From Salinisphaera sp. LB1 (GTDB taxonomy: Bacteria; Pseudomonadota; Gammaproteobacteria; Nevskiales; Salinisphaeraceae), in assembly GCF_003177035.1 (NCBI RefSeq), contig NZ_CP029488.1, forward strand, positions 1,302,001-1,366,000: a stretch of DNA of 64,000 nt, in the 5' to 3' direction. Within the stretch, counting starts at the first letter, position 1. Every line of letters begins with the position of its first letter. Positions 41,376 through 50,876 of this stretch are shown piece by piece. The notes beneath the pieces were generated by a model. It was not told the origin of the DNA. It ran no database searches and saw nothing but the letters and a program-made list of their open reading frames with translations. The position numbers and the translations under genes are program-made.

Positions 41376-43116
41376 GACGCGGCTTCCGGCTGCGACTCGC
41401 GCCCGCCGCTGGCGCTATCGGTCAGCGCGCTGATGAGCTCGACCACGTGCCGCGCGGTCTCCAGCTGCGACTCCGTGGCACCGGCGATATCCTCGACCGC
41501 CTGGGTGGTCGAGACCACGCCTTCGCTGATCCGGCCGAAGGCATCGCGTGCCTTGTCGGCGACCTGCGCCCCGCTGTCGATGCGGCGCTGCGACTCGGTG
41601 ATCAGGCGATTGATCTGGCGCGTTGCCTCGGCCGATTTCTCTGCCAGTTTGCGCACTTCGTCGGCCACCACCGAAAACCCCAGCCCGTGCTCGCCGGCCC
41701 GCGCGGCCTCGATTGCCGCGTTAAAAGCCAGCAGATTGGTCTGCGAGGCGATCTCGCCGATTACACCGACAATTTCGGCGATGTCCTCCGAGGACTTGCG
41801 AATCGCCTGCATCGCCTCGGTGGAGTCGCCAATCGCCTGGGTGCCGCTTTCCGCCTGGCCGCGGGTGGCTTGCGCCTGGCCCCGCGCATCGCGGGTATTC
41901 TCGACCACCGAACGGATGCTGCCATCCAGTTGACTGATGGCGGCCGCCATGGCGTCCGACTGCTCGCCGATATGCGCTTCACGTTCGACTACCGTGGTGA
42001 TGTCGGTGGCGAACTTCACCACCTTGTAGGGCTTGCCGTCGGCATCCAGCACCGGGTTGTAGGAGGCCCGGAGCCAGACTTTCTGGCCGTGGCGGCCGAT
42101 CCGCAGGAAGCGGTCGGTAAAGAATTCGCCGCGGCCGAGCGCGTTCCAGAAATCGCGGTAGGCGGCGCTGGTGACAAACGCGGGCTCGCACAGCAGCCGA
42201 TGATGCTGACCGATCAACTCGTCGCGGCGATAGCCCATCAACGCCAGAAAATTGTCGTTGGCGGCCAGAATGCTGCCGGACAGGTCGAACTCGACCACCG
42301 ACTGCGAGCGCTCGATGGCATTGACCTTGCCCCGAAATTCGATGTTGCGGGTCCGGGATTCAGTTACATCGGTGGCGAACTTGACCACCTTGTAGGGCTG
42401 CCCGTCGGCATCGAGAACCGGATTGTAGCTGGCCTGAAACCAGACTTCGTTCCCATCCCGGCCCACCGCCGGAACTCGTCGACCATGAACTCGCCGGCCT
42501 TCAGGCGGGCCCAGAACTCGGCATAGGCGTCACTGCGCGCGTAATCCGGTTCACAGAACATGCGGTGATGGCGACCGACGACTTCATCAAGCGAATAGCC
42601 CATCGCGGCGAGAAAATGCTCGTTGGCAGTCAACACCACGCCCTCGAGATCGAACTCGGCAATCGCCTGCGAATGATCGATAGCCTTGAGCTTGCTCTCG
42701 AATTCGGCGTTGCGCAGCTTATCCGCCGTGATGTCGGTCGCGAACTTGATCACTTTCTGCACACGCCCGTCGTCGCCGAGGATCGGATTGTAGGTGGCGC
42801 GCAGCCATACCGATCGCCCGTCCCGGGCCAGACGCCTGTATTCGTTGCTGTCGTACTGACCTTTCTGGCCGAGCTTGCGCCAGAACTCGGCATACCGATG
42901 ATCGGCGGCATCCTCGGGGGTGCAGAACGGGCGGTGATGCTCGCCCACCACCGCCTCGCGCTCATAGCCCATCAAATTCAGGAAATTCGTATTGGCGTCC
43001 AGAATCCGACCATCGGGGGCGAATTCGATGATGGCCAGCGATCGATCCAGGGCATCGATCACATCGGCACGGTTATTATTTTCAACTTCTTCCGGGCTGG
43101 CGGGGCTATCCGACAT
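41372..43116 (-). pseudogene. Soluble PAS-type methyl-accepting chemotaxis protein (BdlA-like), frameshifted
   Basis: Restoring one base near 42466-42473 gives a protein of 581 residues without membrane segments: three PAS domains (each with a WLRA.YNP-type motif) and a C-terminal receptor signalling domain with [20 protein letters not shown] and [20 protein letters not shown]. This resembles soluble PAS receptors such as BdlA or Aer2, which sense redox or oxygen through bound cofactors. The frame breaks inside the second PAS domain: FRR is followed out of frame by [16 protein letters not shown]. The downstream partner is the CheW-type gene. Confidence 0.8.
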
Positions 43117-43459
43117 GATCTGGCTCCTGAAGCGGGTGCTTTTCTGATTTCACCCACAAGTTGTTACTACCGGTCATAACGGCAAGAGTTTTTTTGCTTA
43201 ATAGTTGAAGGCAATATGATTGAGCATTGCCCACTCGGCACCGCGCGCCGGGGCACGCCCAACGCATCGCCCGGGCACATGCTCGCGAATGGCGAGTCCG
43301 GAAAAATCAGGGACCTAGCGAATTCCGGGAGAATCGGGAAACGAGGCGGCGAACTCACAAGCCGGCGGGTTCCGGCGCGACCGGCGCCCATCGGCGGTCA
43401 GCGCGGCCCGGTCATCCGACGCGCCCGCCGCTTCCGCCCGCGGATCGCCGCGCAACGTG
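43117..43459. other. Gap upstream of the chemoreceptor
   Basis: About 340 bp with an AT-rich patch next to the receptor start (TTTTTTTGCTTAATAGTTGA near 43190-43209), plausible for its promoter. The GC-rich remainder has one frame (43216-43485) without similarity to any family recognised here. No repeat or RNA gene was found. Confidence 0.5.
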
Positions 43460-43831
43460 CTAGTCGTGGTTCGGCGACAGCGTGATGACGTGTTTTGCCG
43501 GCGTATTCGCGGAGCCGGCGAACGGCAGGTGGAACAGGCCGCCGATCTCGCCCGCGATCACGATCGTCACCAGCAGCGCCACGATGGGTACCAGGGTCGC
43601 CAGCACCAGCTCGCGCCAGGTGAGCGCGCTGTTGCCGGTCGCACGCCGCGCGAACACATGCACGATGTAGAGCAGATTACCGGCCAGTGACAGCCCGACC
43701 GTCACCCAGAAATCCAGCGGCGGACTGACGCTGTAGGCCAGCGAACAGGCCACCAGCGCCGCCGCCATGCCCACCAGGCCGGCCCCCTCGCAGATCCAGT
43801 CGATGAGGTTCAATTGACGTGTCGTGGACAT
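43460..43831 (-). CDS. Small membrane protein of unknown function (intact copy)
   Basis: This 123-residue protein has three hydrophobic segments (about 17-35, 40-60 and 75-97) and a short polar tail ending SPNHD. The family is not recognised. Nearly the whole gene from the ATG to codon about 106 is duplicated at 51.13-51.45 kb. This left copy has the natural C-terminus, while the right copy ends in a different short tail. It was originally the neighbour of the MATE gene. Confidence 0.65.
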   Translation of the reverse strand: MSTTRQLNLIDWICEGAGLVGMAAALVACSLAYSVSPPLDFWVTVGLSLAGNLLYIVHVFARRATGNSALTWRELVLATLVPIVALLVTIVIAGEIGGLFHLPFAGSANTPAKHVITLSPNHD

Positions 43832-44171
43832 GGCGTGATCAGGTCAAGCCGCCGAATGGCGGCGCCATGATAGCGCGGGGCGCCCGCAGGGCCGAACGGC
43901 GCGCGCGTCAGGCCCCGCCAACCGCCCACGCGCCGGAATGCGTCCGCCACACCGTCGCCACCAGCCTGGCGAGCAGGAATACGGTCAACAGCCCCCAGCC
44001 GAAGACATAGGACAGCCAGATCAGCGGCAGGAAGCCGAGCAGTGCCGCGCCCAGCGTCGTGGTCCGCAGAAAAGCCGTATCGCTGGTGAACACATCCGGC
44101 CGCACCGGGTAAGCCGCCGCAAACACGCCACCCAACACAATGCCCAGCCCCAGCGAATAGCCGGTGATGCA
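43514..44171. repeat. Left direct repeat flanking the rhodopsin island (658 bp)
   Basis: The segment corresponds base for base to 51133-51916. Two gaps account for the whole length difference: an 18-bp gap (right copy about 51607-51624) and a 108-bp gap (between the GCGGTATCGC copies at 51711 and 51819). The central part (about 43620-43900) is almost identical, whereas the outer parts carry scattered substitutions. The repeat contains most of the small membrane gene and the 3' part of the MATE gene. Confidence 0.9.
43908..44171 (-). pseudogene. 3' remnant of the MATE efflux gene
   Basis: The frame matches the last part of the intact MATE protein encoded at 51527-52837 (ITGYSLALGIALGGVFAAAY and FLPLIWLSYVFGWGL) but lacks the first three quarters. 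It also has two in-frame deletions of 36 and 6 codons. The similarity stops at 44171, where island sequence begins. It cannot encode a functional transporter. Confidence 0.85.
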
Positions 44172-44313
44172 CATGAACGATTTCGTCGGCCTGGGCGCAA
44201 CAGTGATCACGTCATTTTGATCGTACCGCCCGGATGAGCCGAAACTCGATAGGCGCTTCACACGACGTCTTTGGTGCGAATGCCATCCCAAAACGACGGG
44301 GCCGATCAACTGG

Positions 44314-45174
44314 TCATTCGGCCGAGCGCAGTCGTATCAGACGGTCGACCAGCAGCATATGCGGAACGGTTAAGCAAGCGAGCGTCACGAAGACCAAGCG
44401 CATCAGGGTGGTGTCGAGGTCGACGTGTTGCGCGAGGAAGAACCCCGTGGCTATCAGGCAAGCGAGCAAGATTGCGGTAGTCGGCAAAAGCGCGGCCCGC
44501 ACGCCGGCGGCTGTCGACAAGCCGAGAGTGTGTACGACGCTGCGAAAATGACGTGGGGAATGTAAGCCACAAAAATAAACGGCGAAATGGACCAGTGGTG
44601 GGAGCAGGATTGCAGAGGCGGCCAGTGCGATCCATTCTGTCCGGACAGTAGTGCTTTGCCGATACCCGGCCAGGAGGGCGAGCGGTATGGCGATCCAGCC
44701 CACGACGGCCACACCTCTGGCCACCATGTCGGCCACGGGCGCCGGCACTAGAAAAGCAAACAGGGCCGCAACCTGTTCCGGATGCGTAGCGACCGGAAGC
44801 GCGACCGCGAGCAACCCGCCAGCGATAGCGCCCCGGCCTTTCTCCGAGGTGGTCCAGTCATCCGAGAAATGGAGCGCCGAATACGCGAGGAACGCTGCGA
44901 GGGCGAAGCCCGGCGCGATCAGCCAGAGGCTCAGCATCATGGCAGCGGCCCCCAGATAAATAGCCACGAACCGCGCGGCGGCTTTCATGTTGGAGAGCGG
45001 AAAGAGTGCCCGCGCGATCTCGAAATCGAGCGCACCGTGCGGCAATCCGAGAACCGCAATGATCGGCGCCAGCAGCAATAGTTGCGTTGCTGTCGGCAAA
45101 GACGCGAGTTCCAGCAATGAGATCACCCCGACCACCATTGCCAGGAAAACAATCGTGTGTCGCGACCCGTTCAT
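44314..45174 (-). CDS. blh: Beta-carotene 15,15'-dioxygenase, Brp/Blh family
   Basis: Blh cleaves beta-carotene into two molecules of retinal, the chromophore of the rhodopsin encoded in the same cluster. The 286-residue membrane protein has GLPHGALDFEIA, YSALHFSDDW and VYFCGLHSPRHF, the histidine-bearing segments thought to bind iron. The ATG at 45174 overlaps the crtY stop by four bases (ATGA); a longer frame exists but only reads through crtY. It is the last gene of the operon. Confidence 0.93.
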   Translation of the reverse strand: MNGSRHTIVFLAMVVGVISLLELASLPTATQLLLLAPIIAVLGLPHGALDFEIARALFPLSNMKAAARFVAIYLGAAAMMLSLWLIAPGFALAAFLAYSALHFSDDWTTSEKGRGAIAGGLLAVALPVATHPEQVAALFAFLVPAPVADMVARGVAVVGWIAIPLALLAGYRQSTTVRTEWIALAASAILLPPLVHFAVYFCGLHSPRHFRSVVHTLGLSTAAGVRAALLPTTAILLACLIATGFFLAQHVDLDTTLMRLVFVTLACLTVPHMLLVDRLIRLRSAE

Positions 45175-46298
45175 GACGAGCGTAGCGCCGAGCGCAGAAA
45201 GAAGGCCGGCGGCAGCGATGCAATCACCGAAAGCCGGTCGGCGGCCGCAACGGAGCCCGCGAGAAACCGCTCCAGCCGTTCGGGCGGCGCGTTGGCGAAA
45301 AGAGCATGGAAAAACTCGGGGCCTCGTTCCGGGGCTGATTGGATGACTCGCAGGAAAAGACGATCGAGGACGCGGGTGATGGCGCCGTCCAGCCGCGGAT
45401 CGAGCCATGGCGTGTCGCTGGAACTTTGGATCTGCGCAGCGAGCCTGTCGGACATCCGCTGAATGCGTTGGAAGGCATAGCCGGTGCTAGGCCGCGCCGC
45501 ACCGCCCCCCAAGCCGATACGGGCATAGCCTTGGCTCGGCCCCTTGGCGACGCCGTACCCTGCCTGCATCGGCAATGCGCCTGCCTCTTCTCGCAGCACC
45601 GCTGTCGTCGCTCCGTCCGATAGTCTGTCGCACTCTTCGGCGAGCCACGTTTTCAGCCATTCACTTGACGGCCTTGCCGAACCGAACCGGGTCACTTCGA
45701 CCAGGGCACGGTCCGAGGCGAAGGGAAGCACGTAAACGAAATCTATGCCGCCGGCATGCGGCGGGCGAAAATGCATGAGCCCGACGGTCGTCGGATCGAA
45801 GCGAGCGCGGTCGGTGTGGATCTCTACCCCACGGAAGAATTGGCCGTAGTTCGGCGGTATCCGGGGCGGGCGCGCGTCTATGAGGGTTCGAGTGGTCAGG
45901 CGACCGCGCGAAGTTTCCACGGCCCAGGCGCCGGCATGTCCGGTGGTATCCGTCGCGGTGGTGCCAAGCCACAGATGCACGTTCTTGCCGTCCTCGCAGC
46001 ACCTCAGCGCGGTTTCGTAGAATGCCGACGAGGAAATGGCGACGTAAGGCATATCGGTCGCGCCGCGGATTGTGATCGCGCCATGGCGGCTCACAAGCCA
46101 CCGGTCCCAGCGTTTGCGGATGCACCCATCAAACGGATGGGAAGCGGTGTGCCAATGACACCATGTGCGATCTTCGATATAGCGGGATCGTGTCTCCACA
46201 ATACCCACTCTCGAACGACCGCCCGAGAGTCGACAAGCGAGGCTAAGGCCGGCGCAGCCGCCGCCGAGAATTAATATGTCCAGGTCGGGATCCGGCAT
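45171..46298 (-). CDS. crtY: Lycopene beta-cyclase
   Basis: CrtY closes both ends of lycopene to give beta-carotene. The 375-residue flavoprotein starts with the dinucleotide fold LDILILGGGCAGLSLACRL and has DRTWCHW and GLGGGAARPSTGYAFQRI, typical of the CrtY/CrtL family. Its start overlaps the crtB end by 56 bp and its stop overlaps blh by ATGA, so translation is coupled along the operon. Confidence 0.93.
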   Translation of the reverse strand: MPDPDLDILILGGGCAGLSLACRLSGGRSRVGIVETRSRYIEDRTWCHWHTASHPFDGCIRKRWDRWLVSRHGAITIRGATDMPYVAISSSAFYETALRCCEDGKNVHLWLGTTATDTTGHAGAWAVETSRGRLTTRTLIDARPPRIPPNYGQFFRGVEIHTDRARFDPTTVGLMHFRPPHAGGIDFVYVLPFASDRALVEVTRFGSARPSSEWLKTWLAEECDRLSDGATTAVLREEAGALPMQAGYGVAKGPSQGYARIGLGGGAARPSTGYAFQRIQRMSDRLAAQIQSSSDTPWLDPRLDGAITRVLDRLFLRVIQSAPERGPEFFHALFANAPPERLERFLAGSVAAADRLSVIASLPPAFFLRSALRSS

Positions 46299-47145
46299 GA
46301 GGGTACTCCGCGGTTACAGCCCCGGCCGGGCGGAAGAGTGAGATGAGAGCGCGGCATGCGACCACGACCTTGGTGCCAAGCGGAACATGCACACGGCGAT
46401 CGAGGGCGAGATCGCCACGCCCGCCTAGCTGCCGGCCGATCGCTCGGTAAAGAGCGGCCGCCACCATGACGGTGACCCTGACTCGCAGCGGTAGTACGGG
46501 CAGGCCCGACAGTCCGTGGGAATAATGCCGCTCCGCCAGTGCAAGCGTCCTGTGGATCGCTGCCCTGACTTCGGCCCTGCCGGCCGGCGATGCATCGACT
46601 AATTCCGCGGGGGATGCCGGCAACCAAGTGGCGGGCAGGTAGCGTCGACCGGCGCGCGCGTCCTCTCCCACGTCGCGGACGATATTGGTGAGCTGCATGG
46701 CAATGCCGAGTGAGGCAGCACGTGCGCGGGCCTCGGCGGCCCGGATGCCGTAGAGATCACAGAACAGCAGCCCCACCGTTCCAGCAACGTGCCAAGCGTA
46801 ATCGAGCAGTTCAGTATCGTCCTTGATTTGCACCCCGGTGGTGTCCTGCAGCACTCGGGCTGTCAGATCCGCCAGAGTAGCCCGGCTTTGAGAGTCCCCA
46901 GCAAAAAGTTTGTCTGCTTCAACGACCAGCGGATCAGTCACTACCGTAGTGCCACGAAGTTCGGCTTCGATTCGAGCGAGACGCTGTGCGGCGGCCCGGC
47001 TGCCGTCGCGATCGGCAAGATCATCGAGGGTCCGGCAGATCGCATAAAGCCGCGCGATGCGCTCGCGGTCCGCGCGTGGCAAAAGTCGGGTTGCCGGCGC
47101 GAAGCTGCGCGCGTGCTGGGTAAAGATGCGTTCGGCGTCGCTCAC
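46243..47145 (-). CDS. crtB: Phytoene synthase
   Basis: CrtB condenses two geranylgeranyl diphosphates to phytoene. The 300-residue protein contains the first aspartate-rich segment RTLDDLADRD and the second, QLTNIVRDVGEDARAGRRYL, both needed for magnesium-diphosphate binding. The start overlaps the crtI stop by four bases, and its 3' end overlaps crtY by 56 bp. Gene order is the usual one for carotenoid clusters tied to rhodopsin. Confidence 0.94.
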   Translation of the reverse strand: MSDAERIFTQHARSFAPATRLLPRADRERIARLYAICRTLDDLADRDGSRAAAQRLARIEAELRGTTVVTDPLVVEADKLFAGDSQSRATLADLTARVLQDTTGVQIKDDTELLDYAWHVAGTVGLLFCDLYGIRAAEARARAASLGIAMQLTNIVRDVGEDARAGRRYLPATWLPASPAELVDASPAGRAEVRAAIHRTLALAERHYSHGLSGLPVLPLRVRVTVMVAAALYRAIGRQLGGRGDLALDRRVHVPLGTKVVVACRALISLFRPAGAVTAEYPHAGSRPGHINSRRRLRRP

Positions 47146-48680
47146 GACGTCGGCGCCAGATCGGGCACCAGCGAACCAATCACTTTAGCCGAGCTGATGA
47201 CGCCGGGCACGCCGCCCCCCGGATGGGTGCCCGCGCCTACGAGGTAGAGGCCGCGAACCCCTTCCCCACGGTTGTGGTAGCGAAACCAGGCCGATTGCGT
47301 AAAAAACGGCGAAAGCGAAAAGCCGGCGCCCGCCTCCGACAAATAATCTGTTTCGAAATCGTCCGGCGTCTTGGCGAATTCCGCACAGATCGTATCCCGC
47401 AGCCCGGGCAGGATCGTAGCGTCAAGCGCGGCGACGATACGATCGCGCAGGCGCGGTCCCTCCACCGACCAATCGATTCCGGCGCGCTGGTTGGGTACCG
47501 GGCACAAGACATAGAAGCTGTCGCACCCTGGCGGCGCGAAAGTCGGGTCGGTCGCGGTCGGACGATGAAGATAGAGTGAAAAATCTTCGGCGAGGACGCC
47601 GCGGTGGAAGATATCGGACAGGAGCTCACGGTGGCGGCTGCCGAACCATACCGTATGATGCGCGACGTCCGGCCATTGCCGGCGGGCCCCGAAATACAGC
47701 ACGTATAGTCCCATCGATAGGCGCGCTGTGCGGTTACGCAAGCGCGCCGTCAGCCCGGCTGTACCGGGTGGAAGCAGGTCACGATAAAGACGCACGGGAT
47801 CGGTGTTGGCGATAACCACGTCGGCGGCCGAGACCGAGCCATCAGCGCGGATGACCCCAGTCACACGGCCGTTAACCACACTGACACGCTCGATTGTGGT
47901 GCCGGTTTCCACGGCGATCCCGACCTCCTGCATCAGCCGGTGCAATGCATCGACCAGAGCACCCGTGCCACCCATGGCGAACCAGACGCCGTAGGCGCGC
48001 TCAAGATGATTGATCATTGCGTAAATCGACGTGGTATCGAAGGGGTTACCGCCGAGAAGAAGAGGCTGAATGGAGAACGCCCGGCGCAGCCGGTCATCCT
48101 TGAGGTGCCGTGAGACCATGTCCCACACGCTGTCGTAACTGCGCAGACGCAGCAGAGCCGGCACTTGACGCAACATGAACAACGGATTGTGGAACGGCTT
48201 GTGCGCCAAGCCGGTGAAGGCAACATCGTAGATCGCGCGGCTTGCGTCGCCCAGACGGCGGTAGCCGTCGACGTCAGTCGGACTGAGGCGAGCAATCTCG
48301 GCCTCGGTCGCCCCCTCCGTTGGCCCGTATTTCAGCGTTTCGCCATCGGCGAAGCGGAAGGCATACCAGGGATCGGGGGCGACCAGCGTGACGTAGTCGG
48401 CCAGTCGTTTATCAAAGAGCGCGAACAATTCCTCGAATAGTTGGGGCGCGGTCAGGACGGTTGGGCCGGCGTCATAACGAAATCCGTCGCGTTCGAAGAC
48501 CTGAGCGCGCCCACCTAGGCGGGCACAACGGTCGATTAGCCGAACTGCGTAGCCCTTGGCACGCAAGCGAAGGGCGGCGGCGATACCGCCGAAGCCGCCG
48601 CCCACCACGATCGCCTGATTGCCAGATCGAGTAGCGACCGACGCGGAAACGAAATGATCCTTTGCCCGATCACGCAGCAT
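47142..48680 (-). CDS. crtI: Phytoene desaturase (CrtI type)
   Basis: CrtI introduces four double bonds into phytoene to make lycopene. The 512-residue flavoenzyme has the N-terminal FAD fold AIVVGGGFGGIAAALRLRAK, the RYDAGPTVLT segment and the C-terminal GLYLVGAGTHPGGGVPGV, hallmark regions of bacterial CrtI. Its ATG overlaps the end of crtE by about 11 bp. It is part of the rhodopsin operon. Confidence 0.95.
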   Translation of the reverse strand: MLRDRAKDHFVSASVATRSGNQAIVVGGGFGGIAAALRLRAKGYAVRLIDRCARLGGRAQVFERDGFRYDAGPTVLTAPQLFEELFALFDKRLADYVTLVAPDPWYAFRFADGETLKYGPTEGATEAEIARLSPTDVDGYRRLGDASRAIYDVAFTGLAHKPFHNPLFMLRQVPALLRLRSYDSVWDMVSRHLKDDRLRRAFSIQPLLLGGNPFDTTSIYAMINHLERAYGVWFAMGGTGALVDALHRLMQEVGIAVETGTTIERVSVVNGRVTGVIRADGSVSAADVVIANTDPVRLYRDLLPPGTAGLTARLRNRTARLSMGLYVLYFGARRQWPDVAHHTVWFGSRHRELLSDIFHRGVLAEDFSLYLHRPTATDPTFAPPGCDSFYVLCPVPNQRAGIDWSVEGPRLRDRIVAALDATILPGLRDTICAEFAKTPDDFETDYLSEAGAGFSLSPFFTQSAWFRYHNRGEGVRGLYLVGAGTHPGGGVPGVISSAKVIGSLVPDLAPTS

Positions 48681-49551
48681 CAGCAGTTTGCCTTAGCGGG
48701 CGCGCGAGATGTTGCGCCGCCTCTGCGAGTGCACCGCCAGCGCCGGCAGGGAGCGCGGCTGCCAACGCTTGCGCTGCTTCGCAGTGTTCGACGGCTCTCA
48801 AACGACAAGCAATAATGGCCTTGGATTGACTCAGCTGGCGGGCACGTGCAATTACGAACACGGCATTAAGACGTTCTGCGCGACCGGGTCGTGCCGCGTC
48901 GTCATCAACGTCTGCGATATCATCACGCATCTGATATCCGATAGCGAAACGACGACCGGCGTCGTAAGCACCCGCAATGGCGTCGGAGTATCCCGCTGCG
49001 GCAAGGGGGGCGGCGAGTGCCAAGGAGATGAGAGCGCCGGACTTCTGCCGCGCTATCTGCTCGTAATGTTCCAGGTTCCACACCGGCAGATGGCAGGCAG
49101 CACGGTCGGCCGCCTGTCCGGTAATGGTCTCGGCAACGGCGGCATGCAGCTGACCGCAAGCGTTCGGAGAACCGCTGGCAGCAAGCGCCGCATGCGCGGC
49201 GGATAGGAAGAAATCACCTAGCATGAGAGCCGTGTCTTCGCCGTGGGCTCGCCAGACAGCGATGCTCCCTCGCCGGGTCGAGTCGCGATCCTGTAGGTCG
49301 TCATGCACCAGGGCTGCGTTGTGCACCAGTTCGCAGGCCGCCGCGATAGACGACCTAGGGGCAGGATCCAGGCCAAGCGCTTCTCCCGCTGCCAAGGCAA
49401 CCTTGGCTCGCAGCCGACCACCGCCGGCCTTGAGGTGCGCGCGTCCGGCGGCTGCAACATCCGCCGGCAGCGAACCCAACATCGCATCGATTATGGCATC
49501 CACTTTGGCGGTACTCACCGCGCGTTCGGATGTCTCGGTAATTTCCGACAT
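48670..49551 (-). CDS. crtE: Geranylgeranyl diphosphate synthase (polyprenyl synthetase)
   Basis: CrtE makes the C20 precursor for carotenoid synthesis. The protein of about 293 residues has the first aspartate-rich motif in ALVHDDLQDRDSTRRG and the second in GYQMRDDIADVDDD. ATG at 49551 (MSEITE) is used; an upstream in-frame ATG at 49566 adds only five residues. Located between the rhodopsin gene (69 bp away) and crtI, it provides the pathway entry. Confidence 0.92.
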   Translation of the reverse strand: MSEITETSERAVSTAKVDAIIDAMLGSLPADVAAAGRAHLKAGGGRLRAKVALAAGEALGLDPAPRSSIAAACELVHNAALVHDDLQDRDSTRRGSIAVWRAHGEDTALMLGDFFLSAAHAALAASGSPNACGQLHAAVAETITGQAADRAACHLPVWNLEHYEQIARQKSGALISLALAAPLAAAGYSDAIAGAYDAGRRFAIGYQMRDDIADVDDDAARPGRAERLNAVFVIARARQLSQSKAIIACRLRAVEHCEAAQALAAALPAGAGGALAEAAQHLARPLRQTADAA

Positions 49552-49620
49552 GTCAGATCCACGCAAGCTGTGACGGGAACGCGGGTCTCACGGCTGCGCC
49601 CCGAGACCCGCCTGGCTAGG

Positions 49621-50397
49621 TTACCCGGCGGCGGCGGGCTGAGTTCCGCCAGACCGCATCTCCGCCTCGGACTTCCGGACAGCAATCATGTAGATCAGTA
49701 CGCCGAACGCAGCCTTAGCGAGCAGATCAGCAATGGTGTACCCAATCTGAATGATGGTGGTTGCCGTTGCCCCGTCCAGGCCGACGGCGCCGACGAAATA
49801 TACGACCGGATAGAAGAACCAGACATACACGGTCAGGTTACGCGCCGTCGTGACCAGTCCGCGTGCATCATCCGGCTGCTTCGAGATCGCATCACCCAGT
49901 CCGGAGTAGAGCTCGTAGACGATCCAAAGGAACGGCAGCATGGACAGAATCCCGAAGATCCAACGTGTCGACGTCGCCGACGCCACTTCACCGGGATAGC
50001 CCAACACAATCATAAGCACGGCAAGAACGCTGAGGCGCGTAGCCCGCGAGATCGTTTCCTCACGTGGCAACCGCATCACCAAAATGAGCTCGACCAGTAA
50101 CAACGGCACCGTGGCGACCCAGTCGGCATAGCGGAACATGCCGTTGAATGCCACGCCGGTGGCTTTGACGGTCCCGTCAGCAACTTGATACGCGCCTTCC
50201 CAGCTTTGAAACATGCGGAAGTAGTTGTACGCGGCAATTAACGTCACGAGACCTGTGATGGTAATGGTTGCACGGAAATTAGGCGTGACCTGGCCTCGAT
50301 TAATCCAGAAAAAGGCTGTCGCAGCAGCCATAAGCGAGAAACAGAACGAAAACGAAATACCAACCAGGTGAAACTGACCTACCGACATGGATGTCAT
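49621..50397 (-). CDS. Light-driven proton-pumping rhodopsin, xanthorhodopsin-like
   Basis: This 258-residue seven-helix protein has the proton-pump triad in RYADWVATVPLLLVE: acceptor Asp92, Thr96 and donor Glu103. Leu100 sits at the spectral-tuning site, which favours green absorption. Lys228 in IADLLAKAAFGVLIY is the retinal Schiff-base lysine. GYPGE, QIGY and AKAAFGVLI resemble the xanthorhodopsin/Gloeobacter clade, and Gly149 occupies the position of the carotenoid fenestration in that clade. Residue 58 is Asn in AAYNYFRMF, where relatives usually have His. It is the first gene of the cluster with a strong ribosome binding site. Confidence 0.95.
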   Translation of the reverse strand: MTSMSVGQFHLVGISFSFCFSLMAAATAFFWINRGQVTPNFRATITITGLVTLIAAYNYFRMFQSWEGAYQVADGTVKATGVAFNGMFRYADWVATVPLLLVELILVMRLPREETISRATRLSVLAVLMIVLGYPGEVASATSTRWIFGILSMLPFLWIVYELYSGLGDAISKQPDDARGLVTTARNLTVYVWFFYPVVYFVGAVGLDGATATTIIQIGYTIADLLAKAAFGVLIYMIAVRKSEAEMRSGGTQPAAAG

Positions 50398-50401
50398 GAA
50401 A

Positions 50402-50409
50402 TCCTCCTT
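50402..50409 (-). promoter_or_regulatory. Strong Shine-Dalgarno site of the rhodopsin gene
   Basis: Read on the minus strand, AAGGAGGA lies four bases before the ATG at 50397. It is a near-perfect match to the 16S tail and stands out from the weak or overlapping starts of the following crt genes, in keeping with high rhodopsin output. Confidence 0.8.
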
Positions 50410-50809
50410 CTTTATTATGCGTTTGCATGTGCAAGGAGCGAATCGAGCGGCAGTAGCAGCTGAATTCTCTCAGTAGTATTACGTAAGCTGCGTCGAAACG
50501 GTTGCGCGAGTCTGTGAGCAATTCCGGTTATGTTGCGGTGATCGCAGTTGAAGCAGCATGTGTTAGGCCGCACGAATAAAATCGATATAATTCCGATTTC
50601 CAAAAATCGCTCAACGGATGCTCCGCAGCCGAGTAATCACGGCTCGTCAAACGAGTGTGCCCTGCGCCTAGGCCCGACTCGGTCATCGGTCAAAGCCGGC
50701 CACGACGAGCGGGTGATGGTGGCGGTGTATGAGACCAACGACGCGGCGGTGATCGATAGCGGTCGCGACCGATGCCTAGGCGCTTCTACAATGCCCCCAA
50801 ACCGTCAAG

Positions 50810-50851
50810 AAACGGCTCGGGCTGAATCTGGGCTACGAGCCGGAAGCCTAG
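50810..50851 (+). pseudogene. 3' fossil of a second metH gene
   Basis: The frame [13 protein letters not shown] followed by TAG matches the very end of MetH in this window ([13 protein letters not shown], stop at 39412). Most base differences are synonymous, as expected for a relative's metH rather than a copy of this one. Only about 14 codons are convincing. A terminator hairpin follows. Confidence 0.55.
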
Positions 50852-50876
50852 CCCGAGTCTCGACTCGGCTTTATCG

